Part shown: in pieces, positions 15,001 through 26,316 of the stretch | Numbering within the stretch: the stretch's first letter is position 1 | Layout: each line of letters opens with the position of its first letter | From: Siphonodentalium dalli | Lineage: Eukaryota > Mollusca > Scaphopoda > Gadilida > Siphonodentaliidae | DNA: 64,000 bases | Direction: 5' to 3' | Assembly (NCBI GenBank): GCA_032622095.1 | Contig: CP136065.1 | Location: 240,415,530 to 240,479,529 of the forward strand | Translations under genes and position numbers: made by a program | Notes under the pieces: generated by a model | What the model saw: the letters and a program-made list of their open reading frames with translations, nothing else | Databases searched by the model: none | Told to the model about the DNA's origin: nothing

Positions 15001-18000
15001 GAGAAGCAGGGTTCATAATGATAAGGCGATCACAGTATGACTATCGACTTTAAGAGAAGCAGGGTTAAGAATGATAAGGCGATCATGATATGACTATCCA
15101 CTGTAAGAGAAGCAGGGATCAGAATTATAAGGCGATCATGGTATGACTATCCACTGTAAGAGAAGCAGGAATCAGAATGATAAGGCGATCATGGTATGAC
15201 TATCGACTGTAAGAGAAGCAGGGTTCAGAATGATAAGGCGATCATGGTATGACTATCGACTGTAAGAGAAGCAGGGTTCAGAATGATAAGGCGATCATGG
15301 TATGACTATCGACTGTAAGAGAAGCAGGGTTCAGAATGATAAGGCGATCATGTATGACTATCGACTGTAAGAGAAGCAGGGTTCAGAATGATAAGGCGAT
15401 CATGGTATGACTATCGACTGTAAGAGAAGCAGGTATCAGAATGATAAGGCGATCATGGTATGAATATCGACTGTAAGAGAGGCAGGGTTCAGAATGATAA
15501 GGCGATCATGGTATGACTATCGACTGTAAGAGAAGCAGGTATCAGAATGATAAGGCGATCATGGTATGAATATCGACTGTAAGAGAAGCAGGGTTAAGAA
15601 TGATAAGGCGATCATGGTATGACTATCGACTGTAAGAGAAACAGGTATCAGAATGATAAGGCGATCATGGTATGACTATCGACTGTAAGAGAAGCAGGTA
15701 TCAGAATGATAAGACGATCATTGTATGACTATCGACTGTAAGAGAAACAGGGTTAAGAATGATAAGGCGATCATGGTATGACTATCGACTGTAAGAGAAA
15801 CAGGTATCAGAATGATAAGGCGATCATGGTATGACTATCGACTGTAAGAGAAGCAGGTATCAGAATGATAAGACGATCATTGTATGACTATCGACTGTAA
15901 GCGAAACAGGGTTCAGAATGATAAGGCGATCATGGTATGACTATCGACTGTAAGAGAAGCAGGGTTAAGAATGATAAGGCGATCATGATATGACTATCGA
16001 CTGTAAGAGAAGCAGGGATCAGAATGATAAGGCGATCATGGTATGACTATCCACTGTAAGAGAAGCAGGGTTCAGAATGATAAGGCGATCATGGTATGAC
16101 TATCGACTGTAAGAGAAGCAGGTATCAGAATGATAAGGCGATCATGGTATGAATATCGACTGTAAGAGAGGCAGGGTTCAGAATGATAAGGCGATCATGG
16201 TATGACTATCGACTGTAAGAGAAGCAGGTATCAGAATGATAAGGCGATCATGGTATGAATATCGACTGTAAGAGAAGCAGGGTTAAGAATGATAAGGCGA
16301 TCATGGTATGACTATCGACTGTAAGAGAAACATGTATCAGAATGATAAGGCGATCATGGTATGACTATCGACTGTAAGAGAAGCAGGTATCAGAATGATA
16401 AGACGATCATTGTATGACTATCGACTGTAAGAGAAACAGGGTTAAGAATGATAAGGCGATCATGGTATGACTATCGACTGTAAGAGAAACAGGTATCAGA
16501 ATGATAAGGCGATCATGGTATGACTATCGACTGTAAGAGAAGCAGGTATCAGAATGATAAGACGATCATTGTATGACTATCGACTGTAAGAGAAACAGGG
16601 TTAAGAATGATAAGGCGATCATGGTATGACTATCGACTGTAAGAGAAGCAGTTTTCAGAATGATAAGGCGATCATGGTATGAATATCGACTGTAAGAGAG
16701 GCAGGGTTAAGAATGATAAGACGATCATGGTATGACTATCGACTGTAAGAGAAACAGGTATCAGAATGATAAGGCGATCATGGTATGACTATCGACTGTT
16801 AGAGAAGCAGTTTTCAGAATGATAAGGCGATCACGGTATGACTATCGACTGTAAGAGAAGCAGGTATCAGAATGATAAGGCGATCATGGTATGACTATCG
16901 ACTGTAAGAGAAACAGGGTTAAGAATGATAAGGCGATCATGGTATAACTATCGACTGTAAGAGAAGCAGTTTTCAGAATGATAAGGCGATCATGGTATGA
17001 ATATCGACTGTAAGAGAAGCAGGGTTAAGAATGATAAGGCGATCATGGTATGACTATCGACTGTAAGAGAAACAGGTATCAGAATGATAAGGCGATCATG
17101 GTATGACTATCGACTGTAAGAGAAGCAGTTTTCAGAATGATAAGGCGATCATGGTATGAATATCGACTGTAAGAGAAGCAGGGTTAAGAATGATAAGGCG
17201 ATCACGGTATGACTATCGACTGTAAGAGAATCAGGTATCAGAATGATAAGGCGATCACGGTATGACTATCGACTGTAAGAGAAACAGGGTTACGAATGAT
17301 AAGGCGATCATGGTATGACTATCGACTGTAAGAGAAACAGGTATCAGAATGATAAGGCGATCACGGTATGACTATCGACTGTAAGAGAAGCAGGTATCAG
17401 AATGATAAGGCGATCACGGTATGACTATCGACTGTAAGAGAAGCAGATTTCAGAATGATAAGGCGATCATGATATGACTATCGACTGTAAGAGAAGCAGA
17501 TTTCAGAATGATAAGGCGATCATGGTATGACTATCGACTGTAAGAGAAGCAGATTTCAGAATGATAAGGCGATCATGGTATGACTATCGACTGTAAGAGA
17601 AGCAGGTATCACAATTATAAGACGATCATGATATACTATCGACTGTAAGAGAAGCAGGGTTCAGAATGATAAGGCGATCACGGTATGACTATCGACTGTA
17701 AGAGAAGCAGGGTTCAGAATGATAAGGCGATCACGGTATGACTATCGACTGTAAGAGAAGTAGGGTTCAGAATGATAAGACGATCATTGTATGACTATCG
17801 ACTGTAAGAGAAACAGGGTTAAGAATGATAAGGCGATCATGGTATGACTATCGACTGTAAGAGAAACAGGTATCAGAATGATAAGGCGATCATGGTATGA
17901 CTATCGACTGTAAGAGAAGCAGGTATCAGAATGATAAGGCGATCATTGTATGACTATCGACTGTAAGAGAAGCAGGTATCAGAATGATAAGGCGATCACG

Positions 18001-18330
18001 GTATGACTATCGACTGTAAGAGAAACAGGGTTAAGAATGATAAGGCGATCATTGTATGACTATCGACTGTAAGAGAAGCAGATTTCAGAATGATAAGGCG
18101 ATCACGATATGACTATCGACTGTAAGAGAAGCAGGTATCAGAATGATAAGGCGATCACGGTATGATTATCGACTGTAAGAGAAACAGGGTTCAGAACGAT
18201 AAGGCGATCATGGTATGACTATCGACTGTAAGAGAAGCAGGTATCAGAATGATAAGGCGATTATGGTATGACTATCGACTGTAAGAGAAACAGGGTTCAG
18301 AACGATAAGGCGATCATGGTATGATTATCG
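1..18330. repeat. 53-bp satellite array with nested higher-order repeats
   Basis: About 346 head-to-tail copies of a 53-bp unit that carries the constant core gaatgataaggcgatca and the core ggtatgactatc. The window opens inside a unit, so the array continues to the left. Units differ at a few fixed columns: ggttcag/ggttaag/gtatcag/ggatcag/atttcag, gcg/gtg/acg before atca, atcatgg/atcacgg/atcattg, and tatcgac/tatccac. The order of these variants itself repeats. The block starting at 1 restarts at 637 (exactly 12 units) and again near 3922, 7791 and 13142. Larger stretches recur at about 5.35-5.40 kb. No coding potential is seen. The array ends abruptly at about 18330. Confidence 0.98.
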
Positions 18331-18618
18331 TCGATTTCGAAGCTGCCCGGGATTTGGCGAGTCGGTCTTATCTGATCACCCCCCTAATGTTATTAATGGC
18401 AGGTTAGACGGGGGCTCCAACAATTTTGGCAATCGTCCATCATTGGACAAACGTTCGCCGAATGAATTTTGTTGAACGTTTAAGAATCAATATTCTGTTG
18501 ATAACGCCTATATATGCTATTTGCCTTTCTATCAAAAAATATACTTGTGTTGTTCATCAATATGTATATCGAAATCCTTTATGAAGAATTGATTCTAACT
18601 TGCTATTGGAAACGGATT
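18331..18618. other. unique DNA at the satellite edge
   Basis: Non-repetitive sequence directly after the last satellite unit. It shares no motif with the 53-bp unit. No coding exon, RNA gene or terminal inverted repeat is seen. Confidence 0.5.
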
Positions 18619-19058
18619 CTATACTATCAGTCTGAATATTATTGACGAAGGTGTTGCCAATGAGTTATGTGTCATCTGTAAAATGTTGACATATACACGA
18701 CGTTTTGAGTGGAATATCATTGATACATACACAATAAATTGGGCAGGTTCGAGCACAATTCCCTGTGGTACACCACGTGCCACCTTGAGCCAATCGGAAT
18801 GGATATAATTTACGTTAACAAGCTGCTTTCTATCTCCCCCAGGAATGCATACATCCACGCACGTGAGTATGAATGCAACTTCTTTCGGAGCCTCCGATGT
18901 GGCATAGTATCAAAGGGTTTACGAACATCTAGATTATATACCGTCAACAGGAATGTCGTTATCAAGTTCAGTGTAACAGGTTCGAGATACTTAACTAGTT
19001 GCCTTTGACATGATCTCCTCCTACAAAAACCCATGTAGACACTAACTAAATCCTCCAC
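18619..19058 (-). pseudogene. decayed LINE reverse transcriptase fragment
   Basis: Two overlapping minus-strand frames carry the ordered motifs of a non-LTR reverse transcriptase (Jockey/CR1/Rex-like). They read GFCRRRSCQRQL (palm entry, usually GFRxGRS), then DVRKPFDTMPHRRLRKKL (usually DFxKAFDxVPHxxLxxKL), then ARGVPQGIVLEPAQFIVYV (usually SGVPQGSVLGPLLFxIYxND). The catalytic FADDT box survives only in another frame as FTDDT, at about 18675-18690. The region lost its frame between the KAFD and GVPQG blocks and again before the ADD box, so it is dead. Endonuclease and 3' parts are not seen nearby. The upstream (right) edge runs into the 56-bp tandem array. Confidence 0.8.
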
Positions 19059-20015
19059 GCTCAGTCCAAGTCTGCTCGTAATAAAACCATGTAGACACTA
19101 ACTAAATCCTCCACGCTCAGTCCAAGTCTGCTCGTAATAAAACCATGTAGACACTAACTAAATCCTCCACGCTCAGTCCACGTCTGCTCGTAATAAAACC
19201 ATGTAGACACTAACTAAATCCTCCACGCTCAGTCCAAGTCTGCTCTTAATAAAACCATGTAGACACTAACTAAATCATCCACGCTCAGTCCAAGTCTGCT
19301 CTTAATAAAACCATGTAGACACTAACTAAATCCTCCACGCTCAGTCAAAGTCTGCTCGTAATAAAACCATGTAGACACTAACTAAATCCTCCACGCTCAG
19401 TCCAAGTCTGCTCTTAATAAAACCATGTAGACACTAACTAAATCATCCACGCTCAGTCCAAGTCTGCTCTTAATAAAACCATGTAGACACTGAATAAATC
19501 CTCCACGCTCAGTCCAAGTCTGCTCGTAATAAAACCATGTAGACACTAACTAAATCCTCCACGCTCAGTCCAAGTCTGCTCGTAATAAAACCATGTAGAC
19601 ACTAACTAAATCCTCCACACTCAGTCCAAGTCTGCTCGTAATAAAACCATGTAGACACTAACTAAATCATCCACGCTCAGTCCAGGTCTGCTCGTAATAA
19701 AACCATGTAGACACTAACTAAATCCTCCACGCTCAGTCCAAGTCTGCTCGTAATAAATCCATGTAGACACTAACTAAATCATCCACGCTCAGTCCAAGTC
19801 TGCTCGTAATAAAACCATGTAGACACTAACTAAATCCTCCACGCTCAGTCCAAGTCTGCTCGTAATAAAACCATGTAGACACTTACTAAATCCTCCACGC
19901 TCAGTCCAAGTCTGCTCGTAATAAAACCATGTAGACACTAACTAAATCCTCCACGCTCAGTCCAAGTCTGCTCGTAATAAAACCATGTAGACATTAACAA
20001 AATATTCTCCTCCAA
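19025..20015. repeat. 56-bp tandem array, about 17 units
   Basis: Head-to-tail units with the core ccatgtagacactaactaaa, then ctccacgctcagtc and tctgctcgtaataaaa. Units are nearly identical with point variants (cgtaat/cttaat, cctcc/catcc). The last unit decays at about 20000. The first unit overlaps the sequence that encodes the start of the GF motif of the adjacent LINE fragment. A 56-bp period cannot keep a reading frame, so this is not coding. Confidence 0.95.
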
Positions 20016-20036
20016 GCTCAGCATTATATCATCCCT

Positions 20037-20174
20037 CAAAAACAACATGTTCACAGTTTGTTACATCGAATAAGTTGAAAATACAATGTTTTGGAGCTTC
20101 CTATTTCAAATGGCATATACTATGGCATATATTTTATATCACGTGATCTGGGGGTTCGAAAATTAAGTGGGCCT
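20037..20174 (+). mobile_element. truncated MITE, family B (TTAA type)
   Basis: Matches the right-hand parts of copies at 38935-39303, 49152-49604 (opposite strand) and 51030-51738. All share aacaacatgttcacag and end in attaagtgggcct followed by TTAA (20175-20178). The left part is missing here. Confidence 0.7.
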
Positions 20175-20178
20175 TTAA

Positions 20179-20714
20179 GTGAAATGTGGGCGACATTAGG
20201 ATGTGATGGGTAATAAATAAAAATGCGTCTTGAAAAAGGATTTTTATCGAAATTTTGTTGTTGTTGGAATTGGTGCTAAGAAGAGACATGTCATCTTTAA
20301 TTGTTTGTTTTACTTTGATTGTATATTACTTGGCCCTTCTGGACTGGAAACAATGGATTGGGCACGACGCACTGGATAAATCATATTGCAATTTTTCTAG
20401 ATTTATTGCCCAAATAGGTTTAATTCTTACTCACAATATACAACACATAAACACATGTGATCAACAAATTATGGCGATATGGTATTAACAAGATTAATAT
20501 CGTACATAAACTTTGACATAGAGCATTATATGAAAATGTGTATGGTTATGAGCCAAATATCCCGACGAGAATGATGGTATTAATGTACAGTGTAGTTTTA
20601 CAATTGTGACGTTATGTACAAACGTTTACAATGAAGAAAATTAACACAATAACGTGCATTTCGATGATTTGGGGATGGTTGTCGATATGAACAAAAACCT
20701 CCGGAAAGAAATCT
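20179..20714. other. no recognised feature
   Basis: AT-rich DNA between two MITEs. A 77-codon open frame on the plus strand (20255-20488) has no recognisable motif and is probably chance. Confidence 0.4.
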
Positions 20715-20718
20715 TTAA

Positions 20719-21055
20719 AGGGGTACTGTACACTAAATCCAGCCATTTATGCGACCGTCTCCTTCAGAATATATGCGACAAATGAATGAATTTGAGCCAT
20801 GAATTAGTGAAAAATACGCTCATCTGCTCTATGAACGATGCAAACCACATGGTTATTATATTACAAATGAATTTATGACTCCCGCCATAAATTCAATTTC
20901 ATTATAATTACCATGTTATTTTACATCATTCATAAAGTAGATGTGAGTATTTTGCACTCATCCATGGCTCAAATTCATTCACTTGTTGCATATATTCTGT
21001 TGAGTATAAAAGGAGATGGTCCCATAAATGGCCGGATTTAGTGTACAGTACCCCT
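20719..21055. mobile_element. MITE, family A (TTAA, Kolobok-like), copy 1
   Basis: A 337-bp element with long terminal inverted repeats. The left end starts aggggtactgtacactaaa and the right end is its complement ending in cagtacccct. The internal arm gaatgaatttgagccat is also inverted on the right. The left flank is TTAA and the right flank CTAA. A second copy at 35930-36270 has a perfect TTAA on both sides. TTAA targets are used by Kolobok and piggyBac elements; the terminal AGG favours Kolobok (inference). No transposase is present. Confidence 0.8.
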
Positions 21056-22117
21056 CTAAAGATAGTGAATATCTTCCCTGAACACTCTGTATAGATTAGG
21101 GTGTTACTAATAAGTTACACTGGTGTAAATAGGGTTCAGAGTGACATATAGCGGATGCGGGAGGACTATATAGGAGAGAATAAAATAGACACTGGGCCCT
21201 GATTGGTCAATAGCCTTGTGTGTTTTTTGCATAAAAAAATCGTCACACCTCTTCCCTATGATTTCCCATAGGTAAAATAGCCATTGGCACATGAATTAAC
21301 CCTTTGTAGTGAAGTTTGAATTTTTTGGTGTGGTCTAAAATATGACAGTATTTTTTATGCGGTTCTGACACGAGTTACGAAAACACAAGATTTAAAGTCG
21401 AATTCCCTGCTAGACGGACATGACTTTTTTGCGTAAAAAGTTTCCCCCAAATGTCAATTTTTCAGATTTAAAGAAACTTTTGGACCCAAAATTTATATTG
21501 CCTACAATATACGCTAAAACGTTAGAACTGAGGCCTATGGAAAACATTTCACCAGTGTAACCTATAATTATGAGTCAGGGAATCCAGCCATCTGGAGCTT
21601 CTCTCAATAATTATTTTATATGAATCGAGACTGTTTATGTGACTTTTTTTTTAAACATTTCGACATTTTGCTTGATCTTTAAAATACTTTTATTTGAAAT
21701 ATTTCTCATATTTCCACATCAGGCGATATTGCAGAAACGTTCGTAGCGTACATGGAGGTTCTAAGAGGGAGAACTCTATCTTGTTAGCCCCCTCACTCAA
21801 GACAAATTTCATTTCAACTGACACATTTCGCAGCGAATCGGCTTCTTCAGAAATAAACCACGTTATTTCACACCCAATGGCTGATTTGTGTAAATACAGA
21901 AAAATACAGAAGATTTCAAAACGTTCAATAAACAATTGTGTATTGTTCTTGAACAATACAAACCGATTACGTCAACAACGTCATTGGCGACGTCGACCGT
22001 AGCAGGCAATTTCTTCACTAAATTATGAAGTATAGTCTACACTAAGCACACGTTTGTTCAATTAAATAAACACTATAGACCTAAAGTTTAGTAGTGTACA
22101 AGCTACACTCTTCAAAG
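21056..22117. other. unassigned region with a weak inverted-repeat pair
   Basis: The motif gttacactggtg near 21112 and its complement caccagtgtaac near 21551 are in inverted orientation. They may bound a short decayed DNA element of about 455 bp, but no clear target duplication is visible. At 21690-22002 both strands stay open for about 90-100 codons. The minus frame contains EEADSLRNVSVEMKFVLSEG, which I cannot assign. No splice-bounded exon is evident. Confidence 0.3.
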
Positions 22118-22298
22118 TGTGCAATAAACATAGAACAACACAGTTCTGTGAACATGTTAACGTTATTGCACTCGTTTGTCTTGCCGCGAGGAAAAACTCG
22201 AACCTCCGGTTCTCGTTTTACCATCGCGTCACAACAAACTCGTGCAATAACGTTATCATGTTCACATACTTGTGTCGTTCTATATATTTATTATGCAT
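22118..22298. repeat. foldback palindrome
   Basis: The left arm (gcaataaacatagaac, then gtgaacatgttaacgttattgcac) is mirrored on the right by gtgcaataacgttatcatgttcac and gttctatatatttatta. The arms are roughly 75 bp with a short loop of about 30 bp. It could fold as a hairpin or cruciform, and may be a MITE remnant. Confidence 0.6.
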
Positions 22299-22333
22299 TT
22301 ATAGACAACAAATATACACAATTTTGAGTTTAA

Positions 22334-22715
22334 TCCTTTACCCAACAAAACGGCCAAAAACGCCAAAATAAAGCTTCAACAGCCTAAAATATCTTCGGTC
22401 TGTCTCACTAACACCATACCAATATGGATATCATTGGAACCGGTTCATTGACCACATTGTGATGGTTACAGTTATGCCCTGTGCCAATGCATTCTCTTAT
22501 ATATGCGAGTCGACCATAGGTCGCCTCGCATATATAAGAGAATGCATTGGCCTAAAAAAAATCTTTTTTTACCATTTTTTCTTACATTCTTTAACAATTT
22601 TATAATTTTTAATGTGTTAAGCCAATGCATTCTCTTATATATACGAGGCGACCTATGGTCGACTCGCATATATAAGAGAATGCATTGGCACAGGGCCGTT
22701 CTGTTGGGTAAAGGG
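22334..22715. mobile_element. TTAA-flanked MITE containing two nested hairpins (piggyBac-like)
   Basis: The termini tcctttacccaacaaaacgg and its complement (ccgttctgttgggtaaaggg) are flanked on both sides by TTAA (22330-22333 and 22716-22719). Inside, two near-perfect 67-bp palindromes (22484-22550 and 22622-22688) each begin ccaatgcattctcttata. They lie inverted to each other around an AT-rich spacer, with gccctgtg/cacagggc outside. The CCC-type terminus with TTAA fits piggyBac-derived MITEs (inference). Confidence 0.7.
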
Positions 22716-22907
22716 TTAATCTGTATTCACAAAACAGCTATTTGTAGTCTTGAAATCGGGTTTTATAAAAAATAGTTGTAATTGTGGCCCGGAAGAGAAT
22801 ATATATAAAACGTCATTCTATAATTTATTCTTAAAGATGCACTGTCCGATTTGACAACTAATTTGTCAAAATTGCCGAAGTTAATGTTCACCTTAACAGG
22901 CAAATAA

Positions 22908-23470
22908 ACAATCACCATAATTTGTATGGTACATGTATCGCGAAAATCACCATCATTTGTATAGTACATGGATCGCGAAAATCCAGACAATCATCCATAA
23001 TTTGTATGGTACATGTATCGCGAAGATCACCATCATTTGTATAGTACATGGATCGCGAAAATCACCATCATTTGTATAGTACATGGATCGCAAAAATCAC
23101 CATCATTTGTATAGTACATGGATCGCGAAAATCACCATCATTTGTATAGTACATGGATCGCGAAAATCACCATCATTTGTATAGTACATGGATCGCGAAA
23201 ATCACTATCATTTGTATAGTACATGGATCGCGAAAATCACCATCATTTGTATAGTACATGGATCGCGAAAATCACCATCATTTGTATAGTACATGGATCG
23301 CGAAAATCACCATCATTTGTATAGTACATGGATCGCGAAAATCACCATCATTTGTATAGTACATGGATCGCGAAAATCACCATCATTTGTATTGTACATG
23401 GATCGCGAAAATCACCATCATTTGTATAGTACATGGATCGCGAAAATCCATACAATCATCCATAATTTGT
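22908..23470. repeat. 35-bp tandem array, about 16 units
   Basis: Repeated core catttgtatagtacatgga, then tcgcgaaaatcac. The two edges carry the variant cataatttgtatggtacatg, so divergence rises toward the ends. A 68-codon open frame inside it is an artefact of the repeat. Confidence 0.95.
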
Positions 23471-24720
23471 ACATTGAAAGCGAGCAAATGCAATCATAAA
23501 TGAGAACGATCCTTATCTATTATATACCGCTTTTGGATGACGGTAGCACGGACGCTTTTTACTGGAAGCGATTTTTAGAGGTTGACAAAAATTCAAAACG
23601 TGTTAAAACTTCCCATTTCGAAAGTCGATATCTGGTAATCAAATCCTCCTATTAATGTGATCGTGGTCCCAATCTAACTATTTTCTGGTCTCGAAACATA
23701 CATATTGTTGTTTTATCGTGTCAAATCTGACATGGCATCTTTAAGCTAGTATTTCAAGAAATAATGGAAGGCAACTGCTTATCTTGTGCATGGTCAGTCC
23801 AATTCATGTTGATATTGTAACAAACAAGAAAACACAACGCCTGAATTGGGCGAAATTCACATGATTTGGGCGAAATCGTAAATATTTAGTGCTTTATTCG
23901 GACTGAATAAATTTCCGATAAACAGGAAAACCTTTGCCTCCACAATACTCTTTATTTATTTCAAATATATGAATAACGTGGCCCTTGAGTGGATTTAAAC
24001 GAAGCTTCGTGAACGCGGAGTTGAATTTATTATTGTCGCGCGACATCCATCACTCGGTTACCCAGACTCAAAATATTGAAATTGTCGTATTTTTTATTAA
24101 TATTTTCCATCGACCAAATGAATGGATTGTCGGTTTTATAAAACTTTGAATGAATAGGGACCTCAATCGCTTAGGCATAAATTGACTAGATATTCTTTGT
24201 GGATTTGATAATAGCTATAATATATCGTTATATGTTTCTGGTAGCCGTGTGACTTTAGTAGATGTGGACAGATACAGAGATGACCCACCACATCCCACTT
24301 TAACATCATGGAGAATTTTTCATAAAGCTAGATATTATAGTGAATGCCAGATAGTACCAAACAAGTCGGCATACTATATGACAATTAAATTTCTTTTAAG
24401 GGTTACTAGTAAAAAACATTAGGTCGATATGTAGGTTAAACATTTTTGTTTTCATTTTGAAATATTCATGTGGCTTCTCGTGACACATTCTGTCCATTAT
24501 ATTATATATACATTCTGTCCATTATATTATATATTTATTGAGGTAAGATTAACTGTGATGATTGTCTTTATATAAATTGTAATAACCACAATGCTTTGAC
24601 TGTGAAATTAAATCAGTTAGGCTATTCTGACTATGAAACATTACAAACTGGCTTTTATGAATAAATGTCAAAATATTTTCTCGAAAATCATGAAACAAAC
24701 TTGAGGGTATGGGGTTTCAA
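23471..24720. other. no recognised feature
   Basis: AT-rich intergenic DNA. A 26-bp local duplication containing attctgtccattatattata lies at about 24487-24535. No exon, RNA gene or terminal inverted repeat was recognised. Confidence 0.4.
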
Positions 24721-24723
24721 TTA

Positions 24724-25119
24724 GGGTACGTTCAAACGCTGGCAAGTTTGCACGGTATGTTTTTTCGGGCATTTCGTCATAGAAAACCACATGGTGCCAG
24801 AATATGAACGGAAACGTGCACATAACATGCATCTCTACCAAAGCGAACGACATGAGTAGTAATATTTATGTAGTTCCACATGTAACAGTACTATGGACAT
24901 TCGCATTCAAATACCTGTATGATTGATTATTGCAAGATAATTGCATGTTATTTACAGGCAAATTCCGGTAGCATCGCTACAGGTGGAACAACATATATTT
25001 TACTTCGCACGTAGTGGTACAGATGTATTTTATAATTTTGTTTCCGTCATATTCTGGCACCATATCGTTTTCTATATACGACGAAATGCGTGCAAACTGA
25101 CCAGTGTATGAACGTACCC
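24724..25119. mobile_element. MITE with GGG terminus (PIF/Harbinger-like)
   Basis: Terminal inverted repeats of about 90 bp start gggtacgttcaaacgctgg on the left and, read inward from the right, gggtacgttcatacactgg. Both arms continue through catttcgtc and ggtgccagaatatga. The flanks are TTA on the left and TTT on the right, compatible with a mutated 3-bp TTA duplication. The GGG terminus with a TWA target is typical of PIF/Harbinger (inference). No transposase is present. Confidence 0.7.
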
Positions 25120-25163
25120 TTTGGGTCGGTAGGGAAACAATAACAAGTATTTATTTCTTTGGC

Positions 25164-26316
25164 TTAACGTGAAGGGTAATATATGAGTTTACCGTTATCC
25201 CACGCGTATATCAGTCGGCCGTTAGTATTAACGTGAAGGGTAATATATGAGTTTACCGTTATCCCACGCGTATATCAGTCGGCCGTTAGTATTAACGTGA
25301 AGGGTAATATATGAGTTTACCGTTATCCCACGCATATATCTGTCGGTCGTTATTATTAACGTGAAGGGTAATATATGAGTTTACCGTTATCCCACGCATA
25401 TATCAGTCGGTCGTGAGTATTAACGTGAAGGGTAATATATGAGTTTACCGTTATCCCACGCATATATCAGTCGGTCGTGAGTATTAACGTGAAGGGTAAT
25501 ATATGAGTTTACCGTTATCCCACCCGTATATCAGTCGGTTGTTAGTATTAACGTGAAGGGTAATATATGAGTTTACCGTTATCCCACGCATCTATCGGTC
25601 GGTCGTGAGTATTAACGTTAAGGGTAATATATGAGTTTACCGTTATCCCACGCGTATATCAGTCGGCCGTTAGTATTAACGTTAAGGGTAATATATGAGT
25701 TTACCGTTATCCCACGTATATATCAGTCGGTCGTTAGTATTAACGTGAATGGTAATATATGAGTTTACCGTTATCCCACGCATATATCAGTCGGTCGTGA
25801 GTATTAACGTGAAGGGTAATATATGAGTTTACCTTTATCCCACGCATATATCAGTCGGTCGTGAGTATTAACTTGAAGGGTAATATATGAGTTTACCGTT
25901 ATCCCACCCGTATATCAGTCGGTCGTTAGTATTAACGTGAAGGGTAATATATGAGTTTCCCGTTATCCCACGCATATATTAGTCGGTCGTTAGTATTAAC
26001 GTTAAGGGTAATATATGAGTTTACCGTTATCCCACGCGTAAATCAGTCGGTCGTTAGTATTAACGTGAAGGGTAATATATGAGTTTACCGTTATCCCACG
26101 CATATATCAGTCGGTCGTTAGTATTAACGCGAATGGTAATATATAAGTTTACCGTTATCTCACGCATATATCAGTCGGTCGTGAGTATTAACGTGAAGGG
26201 TAATATATAAGTTTACCGTTATCTCACGCATATATCAGTCGGTCGTGAGTATTAACGTGAAGGGTAATATATAAGTTTACCGTTATCCCATGCGTATATC
26301 AGTCGGTCGTTAGTAT
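25164..26316 (-). repeat. 64-bp array made of the olfactomedin gene's last codons
   Basis: About 18 head-to-tail units with the plus-strand core gggtaatatatgagtttacc, then gttatcccacgc and atatcagtcgg. Read on the minus strand, each unit encodes R-L-I-Y-A-W-D-N-G-K-L-I-Y-Y-P-S-R followed by a TAA stop, nearly always with only synonymous changes. The rightmost unit is the authentic C-terminus of the olfactomedin exon. The other units therefore lie in its 3' UTR or just downstream. The period is 63+1 bp, so successive units are out of frame with each other. Confidence 0.95.

Noticed and set aside
1-18330. CRISPR-like direct repeats
   Set aside because: Units are contiguous with no unique spacers and show satellite-type variant order in a eukaryotic context.
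22472-22775. Opposed small ORFs beginning MRVDHRSPRIYKRMHW
   Set aside because: Both are translations of the mirrored hairpins inside the MITE.
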